Positions 21,601-27,952 of a DNA stretch of 33,476 bases are shown piece by piece; positions within the stretch are counted from its first letter, which is position 1; the number at the start of each line of letters is the position of its first letter. The position numbers and the translations under genes are program-made. The notes below the pieces were generated by a model that ran no database searches, was not told where the DNA came from, and was given only the letters and a program-made list of their open reading frames with translations. This DNA comes from Deltaproteobacteria bacterium HGW-Deltaproteobacteria-14. Lineage in GTDB: Bacteria > Myxococcota_A > UBA9042 > PHBI01. Where the stretch lies: the NCBI GenBank assembly GCA_002841945.1, contig PHBI01000059.1:1-33476 (forward strand), in the 5' to 3' direction.

Positions 21601-24600
21601 GTGGGCGCAGTTCTCGTGTGGCAAGGGGCGCCTGTCGGTCACCGCGACCGAGACCTACACCGACCGCGTCATCGGCCTCGGCGACCAGGACCTGAGCCGG
21701 GCCTACGGCGACATCGACTTCGGGCTCTGGTTCCGCGCCGACGGCCTGGTCGCGGTGGTCGAGCGCGGCGTCGAGCGCGGCACCTTCGGCGCCTACGCCC
21801 CCGGCGAGCTCTACGAGATCGACATGGACGCGCCCGACGTCACCTATCTGCGCGGCGGCGTCCCGTTCTACAACAGCGCCACCCCCGCCTCGAAGCTGGG
21901 CGACTGGGCCGTCGACACGGCGTTGTTCACCCCCGGAGCCACCCTCGACGGCGTCAACATCGTTGACAATGACACCAGCGGCGACCCGGAGTGCGGCGCG
22001 GCCGGGTTCTGGACCAACATCAGCGGCGTCGAGGTGCGCGGCCACAGCGCCGGGCTGAAGGTCGCGGGCGCCGCGTGGGGCGTGGGCGCCTCGAGCGTCC
22101 CGGCGATCGCCAGCGGCGACGGCTTCATGGAGGCGACCATCGCCAACGCCGCGACCCACGTCATGTTCGGCCTCTCGGACGCCGACACGACCCGGAGCTA
22201 CGGCGACATCGACTTCGCGCTCTACCCGGCCTCGGGCGGCATGAACATCTACGAGTCGGGGTCGAGCCGCGGCGCCTTTGGCAGCTACAAGGCCGGCGAC
22301 CGGCTGCGGGTGGAGATCCGCGACGGTGCGGTCAGCTATCTGCGCAACAACGTGCAGTTCTACGCGAGCGCCGTCGCGCCCACCTACCCGCTGGCCGTCG
22401 ACAGCTCCTTCTACGAGGTGGGGGGCGCCATCGACGACGTCGTCATCCACGCCTGCGGCGTCGCCGACCCGCTGTGCCAGCGCGACCTCAACTGGTTGCG
22501 GGGCATGAACGTCTCCGCCACCGACACCGCGCTCGTCAACGACGCCGGCGGCTCCTGGGACGCCGGCGCCATCACCCGCGAGTCCATCACCTGCGGCGTG
22601 GGCTACGTCGAGGCGCGGCTGCCGGCGATCAGCACCCTGAGCTTCGGCCTCGGCTCGGGCGACGAGTCGCGCTCCTACGCCGACATCGAGCACGCCTTCA
22701 ACCCCAACGCCAACGGCCACCTCTACGTGTACGAGCGCGGCGCGCAGGTCGCTGACGTGTACCCCTACGCCCCGGGTGACGTGCTGCGCGTCGAGGTCAA
22801 CCTGGCCGCAGCGACCCCCTACGTGCGCTACCTGCACAACGGCGCCGGGGTCTACACGAGCACCGTCGTCCCGACGGTCATCGACAACTTCCACCTCGAC
22901 ACGTCCTTCTACGCGACCGGCGAGTCCATCGAGGACGTCGTGCTGTTCGACGCCAACGCCGGCGGCGACCCGACCTGCGGCGGCGACGCCTTCTGGACCG
23001 ACGTCAGCGGCGCCATCGTGCGCGATCACAGCGTCAGGAAGGAGTTCGGCGCCAGCGCCTACGACGGCGGCGCCAGCTCGCAGGCGACGATCGGCGGCGA
23101 CGGCTTCATGGAGTTCACCGCCGTCGAGAACAGCACGACGCGCTCGGCCGGGCTCTCGCATGGGAACGCGGGCACCAGCTACACCGACCTCGACTTCAGC
23201 GTCTACCTCGCCGGGTCCCTGGTGCAGGTCTACGAGGGCGGCACCCACCGCGGCGACTTCGGCAACTACGACCCCGGCGCGCGGTTCCGGGTGCAGGTCA
23301 GCGGCGACGTCGTGACCTACTCGCGCGACGGCGTGGCGTTCTACACGAGCGCGGTCGCGCCCACCTACCCGCTCGCGGTGGACACGTCGCTGTACTCACC
23401 GGCGGCGACGATCCACGACGTCACGCTGACCCCCTGCGCGGACGCGACCGGCGCCTGCGCGCCCGCGGCGTGGCGCAACGGGGCCAACGTCCGCGTCTCC
23501 GACGGCGGGGCGACGCTGACCCGCGAGGCGGTCGCGGGCAACGCCTGGAACGGCGGCGCGTCGACCGTCGACTACATCCACTGCGGGCGCGGCTACGCGC
23601 AGGCCACCGCCACCGAGACGACCACCGATCGCGTCTTTGGCCTGGGTTTCCCCGACACGACGACCCACTTCGGCGACATCGACTACGGCTTCTACTTCGG
23701 GCCGGGCGGCGCCCTCTACGTCTTCGAGTCGGGGACCAACCTCGGCCTCGTGGGGACCTACGCCCCCGGCGACGTCCTGAAGATCGAGATCGACGCCCCG
23801 GTGGTGCGCTACCTGCACAACGGGGCCGAGGTCTACGTGAGCAGCGACCCGGCCTCGATCCTCGAGGACTACCACCTCGACACGGCGCTCTACACGGCTG
23901 GCGCGACGCTGTCGGGCCTGGCGCTGGTCGACCTCGACGCCGGCGATGACGGCACCTGTGGTGCGGCTGGGTTCTGGACCGACGTGGCCGGAGCGTTCGT
24001 CAAGGGCGCCGGGATCCGCAAAGACGGCGGCGCCAGCAGCTACGACACAGGCGCTATCAGCGCCGCGTCCCTGTCGGGCGACGGCTACGTCGAGTTCACC
24101 GCCCCCGAGGTCGCCGCGATTCAGATCGCCGGGCTGGGCAACGGGAACGCGAGCGCGAGCTACACCGACGTCGAGCACGGCATCTACCTCTCGGGCGCGA
24201 CGATCTACGCCAACGAGTCCGCGGCGACCCCCGGCCCGTACGGGACGTTCCTGCCGGGAGCGCGCTTCCGGGTCGAGGCGAAGGACGGCGTGGTGCGCTA
24301 CATGAAGGACGGCGTGCCGTTCTACCGCAGCGCGCTGACGCCGAGCTTCCCGCTGGTCGTCGACACCTCGCTCTACTCGCCATGGTCGCAGCTGCGCGAC
24401 TTCGTGCTGGCCCCGTGCGACGCCAGCTGTGCGCCGGCGATCCGGTGGCAGAACGGCCGCTATCTGAGCGCCCCGGTCAGCGCGACGGCGCTCGTGCGCG
24501 ACACCTACAGCGACGGCTCGTGGGCCGCGGGCGCCTCCTCCGAGGAGGTCATCAGCTGTGGTCACGGCCGCGTTCGCAGCGTGGTGAACGAGACCACCCA

Positions 24601-27600
24601 CGACCGCATGTTCGGCCTCGGGGTGGGCGACGCGAGCCAGAGCTACACCGACATCGAGTACGCCTTCTACCTGGTCGCGAACACCGCCCTGTCGATCTAC
24701 GAGTCGGGGACGCTGGTGACGAACGTCGGCAACTACGCCTCCGGCGACCGCCTCGAGGTCGAGGTCGACGCCGACGCGGGCAAGGTCTACTACTGGCACA
24801 ACCGCGATCTGCCAGGCGCCACCCCGGTCTGGGAGAGCGATCTCCCGGCGTGGTTCGTCGACGAGCTGCGCCTCGACGTGTCGCTCGCCCACAACGGCGC
24901 GACCCTCGCCGGGCTCGCGATCATCGACGACGACAGCGACCCCACCTGCGGCGGGGCGGCCCTGTGGAACAACGCGACCAACGCGTCGCTGAAGGGCACA
25001 GCGGTGGTCAAGCGCGCCGAGACCCCGGCCGGCTGGGACGCGGGCGCGACCACCGACGCGAGCTTCACCGGAGACGGCTACCTGGAGTTCGTCGCCCTCG
25101 AGACGAACACCCTCCGGGCGGCGGGCCTCGGCACGGCGACGACGGTCACGAGCGTCGCCGACATGGCCTACGGGGTGCAGCTCAGCAGCGCCACCATCAC
25201 CGTCATCGAGGGCAACGTCTCCCGCGGTGACATGGGCACCTTCCAGCCCGGCGACCGCTTCCGCGTCGAGCGCGTCGGCGAGACCGTCCGCTACCTCAAG
25301 AACGGGGTCGGCTTCTACACCAGCGCCGTCCCGTCGCCGACGGCGGACAACCTCGTCGGCCAGGTCGCGGTCTACTCGAGCGGGGCCACGATCCGGGACG
25401 TGTCCATCCACACCTGCGCGGGTGACGCCTCTTGCGATCCTGTGATCCGCTGGCAGAACGGCCGCTACCTGTCGACCGACGGCGGTGACCCCACGACGCT
25501 CGTGCGCGACCCGGTCGGCGCCGCATGGAACGCCGGCGCCAGCTCCGAGGAGGCGATCCACTGCGGCGCCGGCTACGTGGAGGCGACCGCGACGGTGGTG
25601 AACGGCCACCGCATGTTCGGCCTCGGGACCGGGGACAGCAACCAGAGCTACGGCGACATCGAATACGCCGCGTACCTCACCTACGGCACGCTCATGGTCT
25701 ACGAGTCCGGGACGCAGATCACGAGCGCCTCGGAGGCCTACCAGGTCGGCGACGTGATCCGGGTCGAGCTCGCCGGCACCGCCGTCCGCTACCTCAAGAA
25801 CGGGGTCGTGTTCTACGTCAGCCAGACGCCGGCGAGCCCGCTCGCCAGCTATCACCTCGACACGTCGTTCAACGATGACACGCGGCTCGACGGGCTGACG
25901 CTGCTCGAGACCAGCGAGGGCGCGACCGACCCGACCTGCGGCGGCTCGGCCTTCTGGAAGAACGCGACGGTGACGACCAAGGGGAACAGCCTGTTGAAGG
26001 AGGGCCCGGCCGGCTGGGACACCGGCGCCTCCAGCGTCGGGCAGCTCACCGCGGCTGGCGGCCACGTGGCGTTCACCCCCGGCGAGACCAACACGCTGCG
26101 CATGATCGGCCTCGGCCACAGCGACGACAGCGGCGACTACGCGGACATCGACTTCGCCATCTACCTCATCAACAACGGCACCCTCGGCGTCTACGAGTCG
26201 GGCGCCAACCGCGGGGTCGTCGGCAGCTACGTCGGCGGCGATCGGCTGCGGGTCGAGGTCGTCGGCGGCCAGGTCGTCTACAAGAAGAACAACACGGTGT
26301 TGTACACGAGCACCGTCAGCCCGACCTTCCCGCTCGAGGTCGACACCTCGCTCTACAACACCGGCGCGACCGTCCGGGACGTCGTCCTGTACGACCTGAG
26401 CCTGTGCGGGGACGGGACCGTCGACCCGGGCGAGGGCTGCGACGACGGCGGGACGACGCCGGGGGACGGCTGCTCGAGCCGCTGCGTGGTCGAGGTGGGC
26501 TGGAGCTGCAGCGGGGCGCCGAGCAGCTGCGGGCCGAGCTCGGTCATGTGGAGCTGTCGCGCGCTCCGGGACGCCGGCTTCACCATGAGCGGCGTCTACG
26601 AGATCGACCCCGACGGCGACGGCGGCGCGGCCTCCTTCGACGTCTACTGCGACCAGGACAGCGACGGCGGCGGCTGGACGGTCTTCCAGCGCCGGGTCTC
26701 CGGCGTCACCGACTTCTACCTGACGTATGCCGCCTACGCCGCCGGCTTCGGCGCCGCCAACGGCGACTACTGGCTCGGCAACGACCGCGTCAGCGCCTTC
26801 ACCGCGCGCTACCCGAGCGAGCTGCGCGTGGACATGACCGACCTCGGCGCCGGCTACTACGCGAAGTACGCGACCTTCGCCCTCAGCGGGGCGGCCGACG
26901 GCTACAAGCTGTCGCTCGGCGCCTTCTCGGGGACCGCCGGCGACTCGCTCACCGCCCACACCAACCAAGCCTTCAGCGCCTACGACGCCGGCCCGTCGAG
27001 CAGCTGCGCGAACAGCTACCACGGGGCCTGGTGGTATACGAACTGCCACTCGAGCAACCTCAACGGGGCCTGGGGCTCGGCCGCCTACGGCTATGGGCTC
27101 AACTGGTACAGCCTGACCGGCTACTACCGCTCGGTGACGCTGAGCGAGATGAAGATGCGCGAGCTCGCGCCCCCGGTCCTGGCGAGCTGCAAGGCCTTCC
27201 GGGACGACGGCTACGCGATCGACGGCGTGTACCAGATCGACCCCGACGGGGCCGGGCCGCTCGCCCCCTTCGGCGCCTACTGCGACATGACCACCGACGG
27301 CGGCGGCTGGACGTTGGTGCGCGTGTCCAACGGCACGGCGACCCCCGACCTCCGCACCGAGTTGGCGGTGAACCCGGGCGACCTGGCTTCCGGTCCGAAC
27401 AGCGGCCTGAACGCGCAGCTCGCGGCGACGACGGTGAACCTCCTCGGCACGGTGCTGATGGCCGACAACCTCCAAATCAGCTCCGACTCGAAGGTCTGGT
27501 ACGACCGTATGCGCGCGTGCGACGCGGCCGTCACGGACATCCGTTGGACCTACCAGTCCACACTGCCGTCCGTGTCGGCGTGCCCGAGCGCGTCCTCGGT

Positions 27601-27814
27601 CTACCCGCCGTCCGCGGGCCGCTGGGGCGAAGACGTGGGGGGCGGCACCCACATCAACTACGACGGCGCCCACCCGCTGTGCTTCGGGTCGTGGCTCTCC
27701 GGCACGAAGGGTCACTTCTGCTACAACCGAAACACCCTCGACTGGTGGAACTACGGCACGGAGGCGGCCTCGCAGAGCAACGGAAACGCCGTCACGGCGC
27801 TGTGGGTGCGATGA
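9689..27814 (+). CDS. Giant multidomain surface lipoprotein: LVIVD propellers, A/B repeats, fibrinogen-like domains
   Basis: 6,041 residues, uninterrupted. The ATG at 9689 begins a lipoprotein signal (MRVQLNALAATWAAVAAALL then TLAAC, Cys25). Order in residues: 26-350 unrecognised beta-rich N-terminal region; 351-415 Cys-rich; five modules of LVIVD-type propeller plus two Ig-like domains (about 430-925, 937-1440, 1441-1935, 1937-2425, 2541-3050, the last after a Cys-rich insert at 2428-2540). The first Ig of each is SbsA/Big_5-like (DLWFSS.ID). Then 3123-3355 a different propeller (YWGARDSALLSRADKDG, WANHADGTINRIAK); Cys-rich; 3464-3695 fibrinogen-like domain 1; 3774-5570 eleven alternating A/B repeats; 5572-5618 a myxobacterial CGDG/DUF4215 disulfide repeat; 5620-5828 full fibrinogen C-terminal domain; 5831-6041 a third fibrinogen-like domain. 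Known members of these domain families bind proteins or glycans; a giant adhesin is inference. No catalytic motif was seen. Confidence 0.93.
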   Translation: MRVQLNALAATWAAVAAALLTLAACGEAPDGPRDTARVAISTAALRLPGISDVEYTVTVRNAAGDTVWTKAVSSSQYGDGAGAFSYVGSCDAASNPNQVQLVIDRLVDSAGATVAPATYRNPSPVIQPVTCVDNADTPVNFDITVVRAAQQGFFDVAVEFDQIFCSAKLDCQDAFLHDPSAGERGPSAVLGFACTAGDGAPTWLYFADDVVVRCGDRTYFVDPSAGPGNIGADPPALFQTAVYRGREAFAGLEKCYWNVAVGIDTSEAPCTLTARATATSKAFVDGHTPPGAVRPEIVWDAVPIQGAGATLSCGDHPLDGPGSLVHSAYISAAGASYRHELACATGVVSTAPGIACGDEGGPCALDDPCALGTCQAGACVTTGQLPDGAQCTLAGACSPLSECVSACAGGACEGAQPSQPLAAASLPATGLIADGADDSRAIGYLAKGAGGVAAVDTQDPTAPTPRGAWSEGGVDCTEVAVHEVDAHVYVFAACGAAGVKVLDFTDADAPALLATLTHATAATTVALLGPWLYVGDGADVRVYDATDPANPLAYAAFTAATGGASVFRLGAWGDRVYVLLSTGAVVVLDATARSAPSTLHTWAGYAGPTGFAVERGVVYVAYDGPGFYIVDFFGANVTAPVVLYHDGGSRILHLAVYGRYAVLGYADGRYVTLSLRLLARPKVLTSSYAASTVTGVAVFRTGVALCAYGVDFELLDFLPFLVGTSPPEGAIGLYAGDPIDLRFSEALDPGSVGAVSVLLSAAAGGQRAGTLTQPSPDTLRWTPGAPFDVGAYLALVASVADLGGHPGPLVGDRLSFEIGARYVATPDLPLALLGGQPVRFTWSLPGGAATSARLIVSTDVQGTSPYYPFDAVTGLATPGGDGGYEAWWTPPLVTAATTFWVVVAAEIDGVTYYGQVRTVSVGVNPDGCAGDACPPAAGTLLDEQPRDTLVGAVHDAVEDGDLVYIAVGAGGLEIRDQSDPSDVVVVGTWTDGSAGLDCRELARDGDVVYLACGDAGVKCVNVADPTAPFAIGTITTSSAATTLAILGHALYVGVGIRVAIYDVTDPLAPAFVAWLGGALGEGPTTIVRVVVDGTTVYAYFGQGTIIVFDAAISALAPVWVRVIAPLYGGLVATDLAVVDGLGYLAFLGGGLYIIDLRAVLVSGPFTWIVLWHDGGSQLVRVSVVGRLFACLYADGQTLVATAAIPTKPWVLSSTDGTGLATGLRLLSRWVFVGAGLALRVIDVPPHVISSSHRDGTRGACPDVPLDLWFSSPIDGATVDATTVDVAGLPGQRTTSDARVRFTPDSAYTSGTKAVTVSQPDILNLRATSGPTRGYAASFEIADVCGGWSATPDAVLAGTPVALSWTVSGVTPDATYVHLSTWPDPGDAFARTTTVTGVAAGGGFGAIWDVPADATAAVWYAVVEVRVGNVSYWSPITRVDVGLALAHGAGVAGDAILDAVDDGPYAYVATGVGLAIHDVTDPAHAVVLGRWADPGLGTCEAVAAAAPYVYLACGASGVHVIDVSVPSAPVRVYVINQPGAFGLTLYGDVLYVAFGADIAVWNVADPRGPVYVRTIVTGSTSLIVRVTASDGVLYALFADGVVCAWELFGVRFDPALLRTVASLYPGKPGVDLVVLDGVAYVAYGGGVGLVAIDVHQIRLGGWVAVALWVYGPPEAGADIVRVHVRGGLISLVYSTGRLIIGGLRYGQVFVVLSSTIRSGAPTAVHIFASGYVFAAYGRAWSYVDPPLFLVASVPANGGATCGAAELALLFSAPVRAASVNPRSLVVERAGAAVAGSWSVSGEFVTFSPAAPLTDGAYVVRVTDALENARGTGAIATTVGFDVGAACVTITSSPGRVLGGTVARVGWAVTGGAPSSQRLLLSTSPSPASAPLYEVAGASPASWTTPEVAVATTWYAQAEAVVGGVTVRSQVVSFVVEPTLGGFTAGPGESILAVVEGEGELAYVALGVGFAVRSIADPDHPIELGRWTYTGSGTCDTLAVHGTTVYLSCGVGGVQIIDASDPLSLVYVGVIAVDAGNLAVSLVVVGDALYLGLANGDVRVYDISVAFVPVYETVIVGPGAGLVRVYVDGLRLYVLYLDGTVGVYGLSDIYAPAFVRLVATYYVGVAVDITLIDGVAYVAYADGGVYIIDVRGAPALLGHVAGLAGAGAIVGIHVHNGVLAVIYAGGAFVTVNVVDPANVYVIAQSWAVGTPSVVYIFRSGYAFWALGTVVRFVDLPPILLGAWPGSALACGSQAFGFRFSTAIDPASVTTTAVTVTRAGLPVSVTRAVSGDLVTVTPTATLSGEVTFTINAVANVRGTVSAIAETRTFTISPICLAWTARPLNVMSGQSATFGFAAVGGAASAGEVVFGPLSTPRALWQASAAGASGPSFSAAWTAPDASTPTTWGAYPRVTTAAGALDGPLTTFTVLPEPCSLAPRCDDGNSCTDDSCTTYYGCTFANNDANSCDDQSLCTTGDFCQDGACVPVSVTSCTPATCEVASCDPATGACDVATAGNGTVCDDGDPATAASVCDGGACVEVTGGTTLGGVVIAPDPVYGTIIRRVFQVGIYAYVALEYGGLRILDVSDPNHPIDIGSWALGGGRDGCTDVVVDGDYAYLTCGDEVHIIDVHVVGSPTLVHTLSHPGATSVIVVDGHLYVTAGGVLYSYTVGVYGYPAYIGSYPLISGGGTIVRVWYANGHLYTVSATGVIRVLALSGGVPTLAWTWYTWQLTGGSWVVTDMVVIGHYVYVSYAGGGVYAFDVSSPNAPTLVWWSGPGVVTRIAYAGGVFVYGYADGSTVTASVSDPAHPVTLAWTYGGVGVTVPVSAVQVLISLDGVATTFVGAGATATLVDVPPYVVGMSPYPGTAGICAQGQIDLWFSSDIDPASIDASTFAVTDDLGAAVAGTRVVSANRVSFLPDGGAMPAGDYHVAVTDGIKNTRGTSGSLDGYAADFGVATACLQWVTAPSGVERGVTGTFAWDVIGATADSGELLIAAEVDPRSPLATPEVVTATPTAQGFTLSWTAPLLDANTVYYAVPRVVIGGTALDGPVVSFVVAYYGCYCAPGDQCEYGLCVAPPTCTAGFDDCNGLYSDGCETNIAASDPLNCGGCYVACGGGVCSGSTCQPSVLVSGAGAGIIGVAVDDDKVYWGARDSALLSRADKDGSGAEVLASGYYNNDVAVDADWIYFTTYTQGTVHRMPKAGGPVELLAHGQPTPYPVALSGDDLYYTSWSSGEVRRLSLRDGGVDTVVSGLATYTGGLVVDAGTLFLSASSGDIYTLPVGGGAATLLASTGVNVHTLDVDDRYVYFGSGTALGRVRRDTGAIETFSTLGSPYGVAVDDRFLYWANHADGTINRIAKPIEADTGTNLVCRAGRADCDGAGGNDCETDTERDRAHCGACGVSCGAGEVCNAGVCGALACAPERDDCDGDVLTGCEAALRNDPANCGGCGTVCASGVCMDSACVDGPARHSCVAHLNAGEAVSGYFFVDPDDGGPAPSVPVYCDQETDGGGWLVVARAADTNGWPGDYEFRAAAGAHSLLETDHTTGQADTIQFSQALDDVWADASAEVGVQYYCYDTTNPGPTTFWAKVPALDYASLATALSDDNPDVSFAGVTAVNADGVEVAGGRLDVFARGNSGSSACGNSYAGQSGVKLTCVSGQQPMNPSGVWMLTDYSGAYTEVSSCGHIGGDALPYYAGEVRLREHPCTDGFQNAEESDVDCGGPVCSACGAGDVCRDARDCDSAVCTAGVCQAPTCSDGVVNGDEEGFDCGGSCPDDCTGITWQNLIGVTEIYTNDGAGLDKVSGGGTSWDGGASSIETLTGDGYLLFKTAEVNTHRMIGLSNGDSSASYPDIDFAWYPHGGAATQIYEGGAHRGDFGAYYTGDVFRVEVMNGQVRYAYNGVGRYVSTVAPTFPLGVDTSLYEIGSTVRGAQLRACTAADPICVFGRAWKNPYGLTGDGDTLTKDPTWTSAGWNAGASSWAQFSCGKGRLSVTATETYTDRVIGLGDQDLSRAYGDIDFGLWFRADGLVAVVERGVERGTFGAYAPGELYEIDMDAPDVTYLRGGVPFYNSATPASKLGDWAVDTALFTPGATLDGVNIVDNDTSGDPECGAAGFWTNISGVEVRGHSAGLKVAGAAWGVGASSVPAIASGDGFMEATIANAATHVMFGLSDADTTRSYGDIDFALYPASGGMNIYESGSSRGAFGSYKAGDRLRVEIRDGAVSYLRNNVQFYASAVAPTYPLAVDSSFYEVGGAIDDVVIHACGVADPLCQRDLNWLRGMNVSATDTALVNDAGGSWDAGAITRESITCGVGYVEARLPAISTLSFGLGSGDESRSYADIEHAFNPNANGHLYVYERGAQVADVYPYAPGDVLRVEVNLAAATPYVRYLHNGAGVYTSTVVPTVIDNFHLDTSFYATGESIEDVVLFDANAGGDPTCGGDAFWTDVSGAIVRDHSVRKEFGASAYDGGASSQATIGGDGFMEFTAVENSTTRSAGLSHGNAGTSYTDLDFSVYLAGSLVQVYEGGTHRGDFGNYDPGARFRVQVSGDVVTYSRDGVAFYTSAVAPTYPLAVDTSLYSPAATIHDVTLTPCADATGACAPAAWRNGANVRVSDGGATLTREAVAGNAWNGGASTVDYIHCGRGYAQATATETTTDRVFGLGFPDTTTHFGDIDYGFYFGPGGALYVFESGTNLGLVGTYAPGDVLKIEIDAPVVRYLHNGAEVYVSSDPASILEDYHLDTALYTAGATLSGLALVDLDAGDDGTCGAAGFWTDVAGAFVKGAGIRKDGGASSYDTGAISAASLSGDGYVEFTAPEVAAIQIAGLGNGNASASYTDVEHGIYLSGATIYANESAATPGPYGTFLPGARFRVEAKDGVVRYMKDGVPFYRSALTPSFPLVVDTSLYSPWSQLRDFVLAPCDASCAPAIRWQNGRYLSAPVSATALVRDTYSDGSWAAGASSEEVISCGHGRVRSVVNETTHDRMFGLGVGDASQSYTDIEYAFYLVANTALSIYESGTLVTNVGNYASGDRLEVEVDADAGKVYYWHNRDLPGATPVWESDLPAWFVDELRLDVSLAHNGATLAGLAIIDDDSDPTCGGAALWNNATNASLKGTAVVKRAETPAGWDAGATTDASFTGDGYLEFVALETNTLRAAGLGTATTVTSVADMAYGVQLSSATITVIEGNVSRGDMGTFQPGDRFRVERVGETVRYLKNGVGFYTSAVPSPTADNLVGQVAVYSSGATIRDVSIHTCAGDASCDPVIRWQNGRYLSTDGGDPTTLVRDPVGAAWNAGASSEEAIHCGAGYVEATATVVNGHRMFGLGTGDSNQSYGDIEYAAYLTYGTLMVYESGTQITSASEAYQVGDVIRVELAGTAVRYLKNGVVFYVSQTPASPLASYHLDTSFNDDTRLDGLTLLETSEGATDPTCGGSAFWKNATVTTKGNSLLKEGPAGWDTGASSVGQLTAAGGHVAFTPGETNTLRMIGLGHSDDSGDYADIDFAIYLINNGTLGVYESGANRGVVGSYVGGDRLRVEVVGGQVVYKKNNTVLYTSTVSPTFPLEVDTSLYNTGATVRDVVLYDLSLCGDGTVDPGEGCDDGGTTPGDGCSSRCVVEVGWSCSGAPSSCGPSSVMWSCRALRDAGFTMSGVYEIDPDGDGGAASFDVYCDQDSDGGGWTVFQRRVSGVTDFYLTYAAYAAGFGAANGDYWLGNDRVSAFTARYPSELRVDMTDLGAGYYAKYATFALSGAADGYKLSLGAFSGTAGDSLTAHTNQAFSAYDAGPSSSCANSYHGAWWYTNCHSSNLNGAWGSAAYGYGLNWYSLTGYYRSVTLSEMKMRELAPPVLASCKAFRDDGYAIDGVYQIDPDGAGPLAPFGAYCDMTTDGGGWTLVRVSNGTATPDLRTELAVNPGDLASGPNSGLNAQLAATTVNLLGTVLMADNLQISSDSKVWYDRMRACDAAVTDIRWTYQSTLPSVSACPSASSVYPPSAGRWGEDVGGGTHINYDGAHPLCFGSWLSGTKGHFCYNRNTLDWWNYGTEAASQSNGNAVTALWVR
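10977..18840 (+). repeat. Five propeller-Ig-Ig modules inside the giant gene
   Basis: Each module holds an LVIVD-type propeller (strands such as VYLACG.GV.IIDVS.P..P) followed by two Ig-like domains. An anchor cysteine before the first conserved strand falls at 11114, 12680, 14180, 15665 and 17492, giving periods of 1566, 1500, 1485 and 1827 nt; the last includes a ~340-nt Cys-rich insert. Every propeller has a C-x(12-17)-[AS/T]-CG pair, probably a disulfide. Ig cysteines (e.g. GACPDV...DVCGGW, ICAQGQ...TACLQW) are present in modules 2-5 and absent from module 1. The copies are clearly diverged, so the duplications are old. Confidence 0.8.
21011..26400 (+). repeat. Eleven alternating A/B beta-domain repeats inside the giant gene
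   Basis: Repeats begin at Trp codons at 21011, 21509, 22010, 22493, 22994, 23471, 23975, 24446, 24965, 25451 and 25955. A-type units (odd) share GDGYLEF.A.ETNT.R, RGDFG.Y..GD.FRVEV and VAPTYPLAVDTSLY. B-type units (even) share W.NGRYLS, AGASSEE.I.CG.GYVEATA, GLG.GD.SQSY.DIEYA, YESGT, YHLDTSLY and end DPTCGG. The A+B period is almost constant (999, 984, 981, 990, 990 nt). The order is A(BA)x5. The core pattern (SY.DIDFA, VYE.G, GD.lRVEV, VRYLkNGV.fYtS) is known to me from bacterial surface and RHS-type proteins, possibly a SPRY/lectin-like fold. Confidence 0.85.
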
Positions 27815-27936
27815 CGTCCAAGCCCCCCGCCGACCCCGCCGACTCCACCGCCATCGAGGCGCTGGCGATGCGCTGGATCGAGGCCCGCCCTTCGCGGGCC
27901 GACGCCTCCACGATGGCGAGCGCTGCGCCGACGTGA
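27811..27936 (+). pseudogene. Truncated copy of the 5' end of the gene at 28516
   Basis: A 41-codon frame starts at an ATG that overlaps the giant gene's stop codon (ATGA). It reads MTSKPPADPADSTAIEALAM, then RWIEARPS, matching the start of the protein encoded at 28516 (MSPADPAESTLIEALAMRWI, EARPF). At DNA level 27825-27890 matches 28521-28586 at 63 of 66 positions. The match then breaks after a one-base deletion (cccgcccttcg versus ccgccccttcg), and the rest is unrelated. It may still be translated by coupling to the giant gene, but its product would lack most of the domain. A ggcccgc-ccttc-gcgggcc hairpin at 27882-27900 may act as a terminator. Confidence 0.6.
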
Positions 27937-27952
27937 CCGCGGCGGCGGCCGC

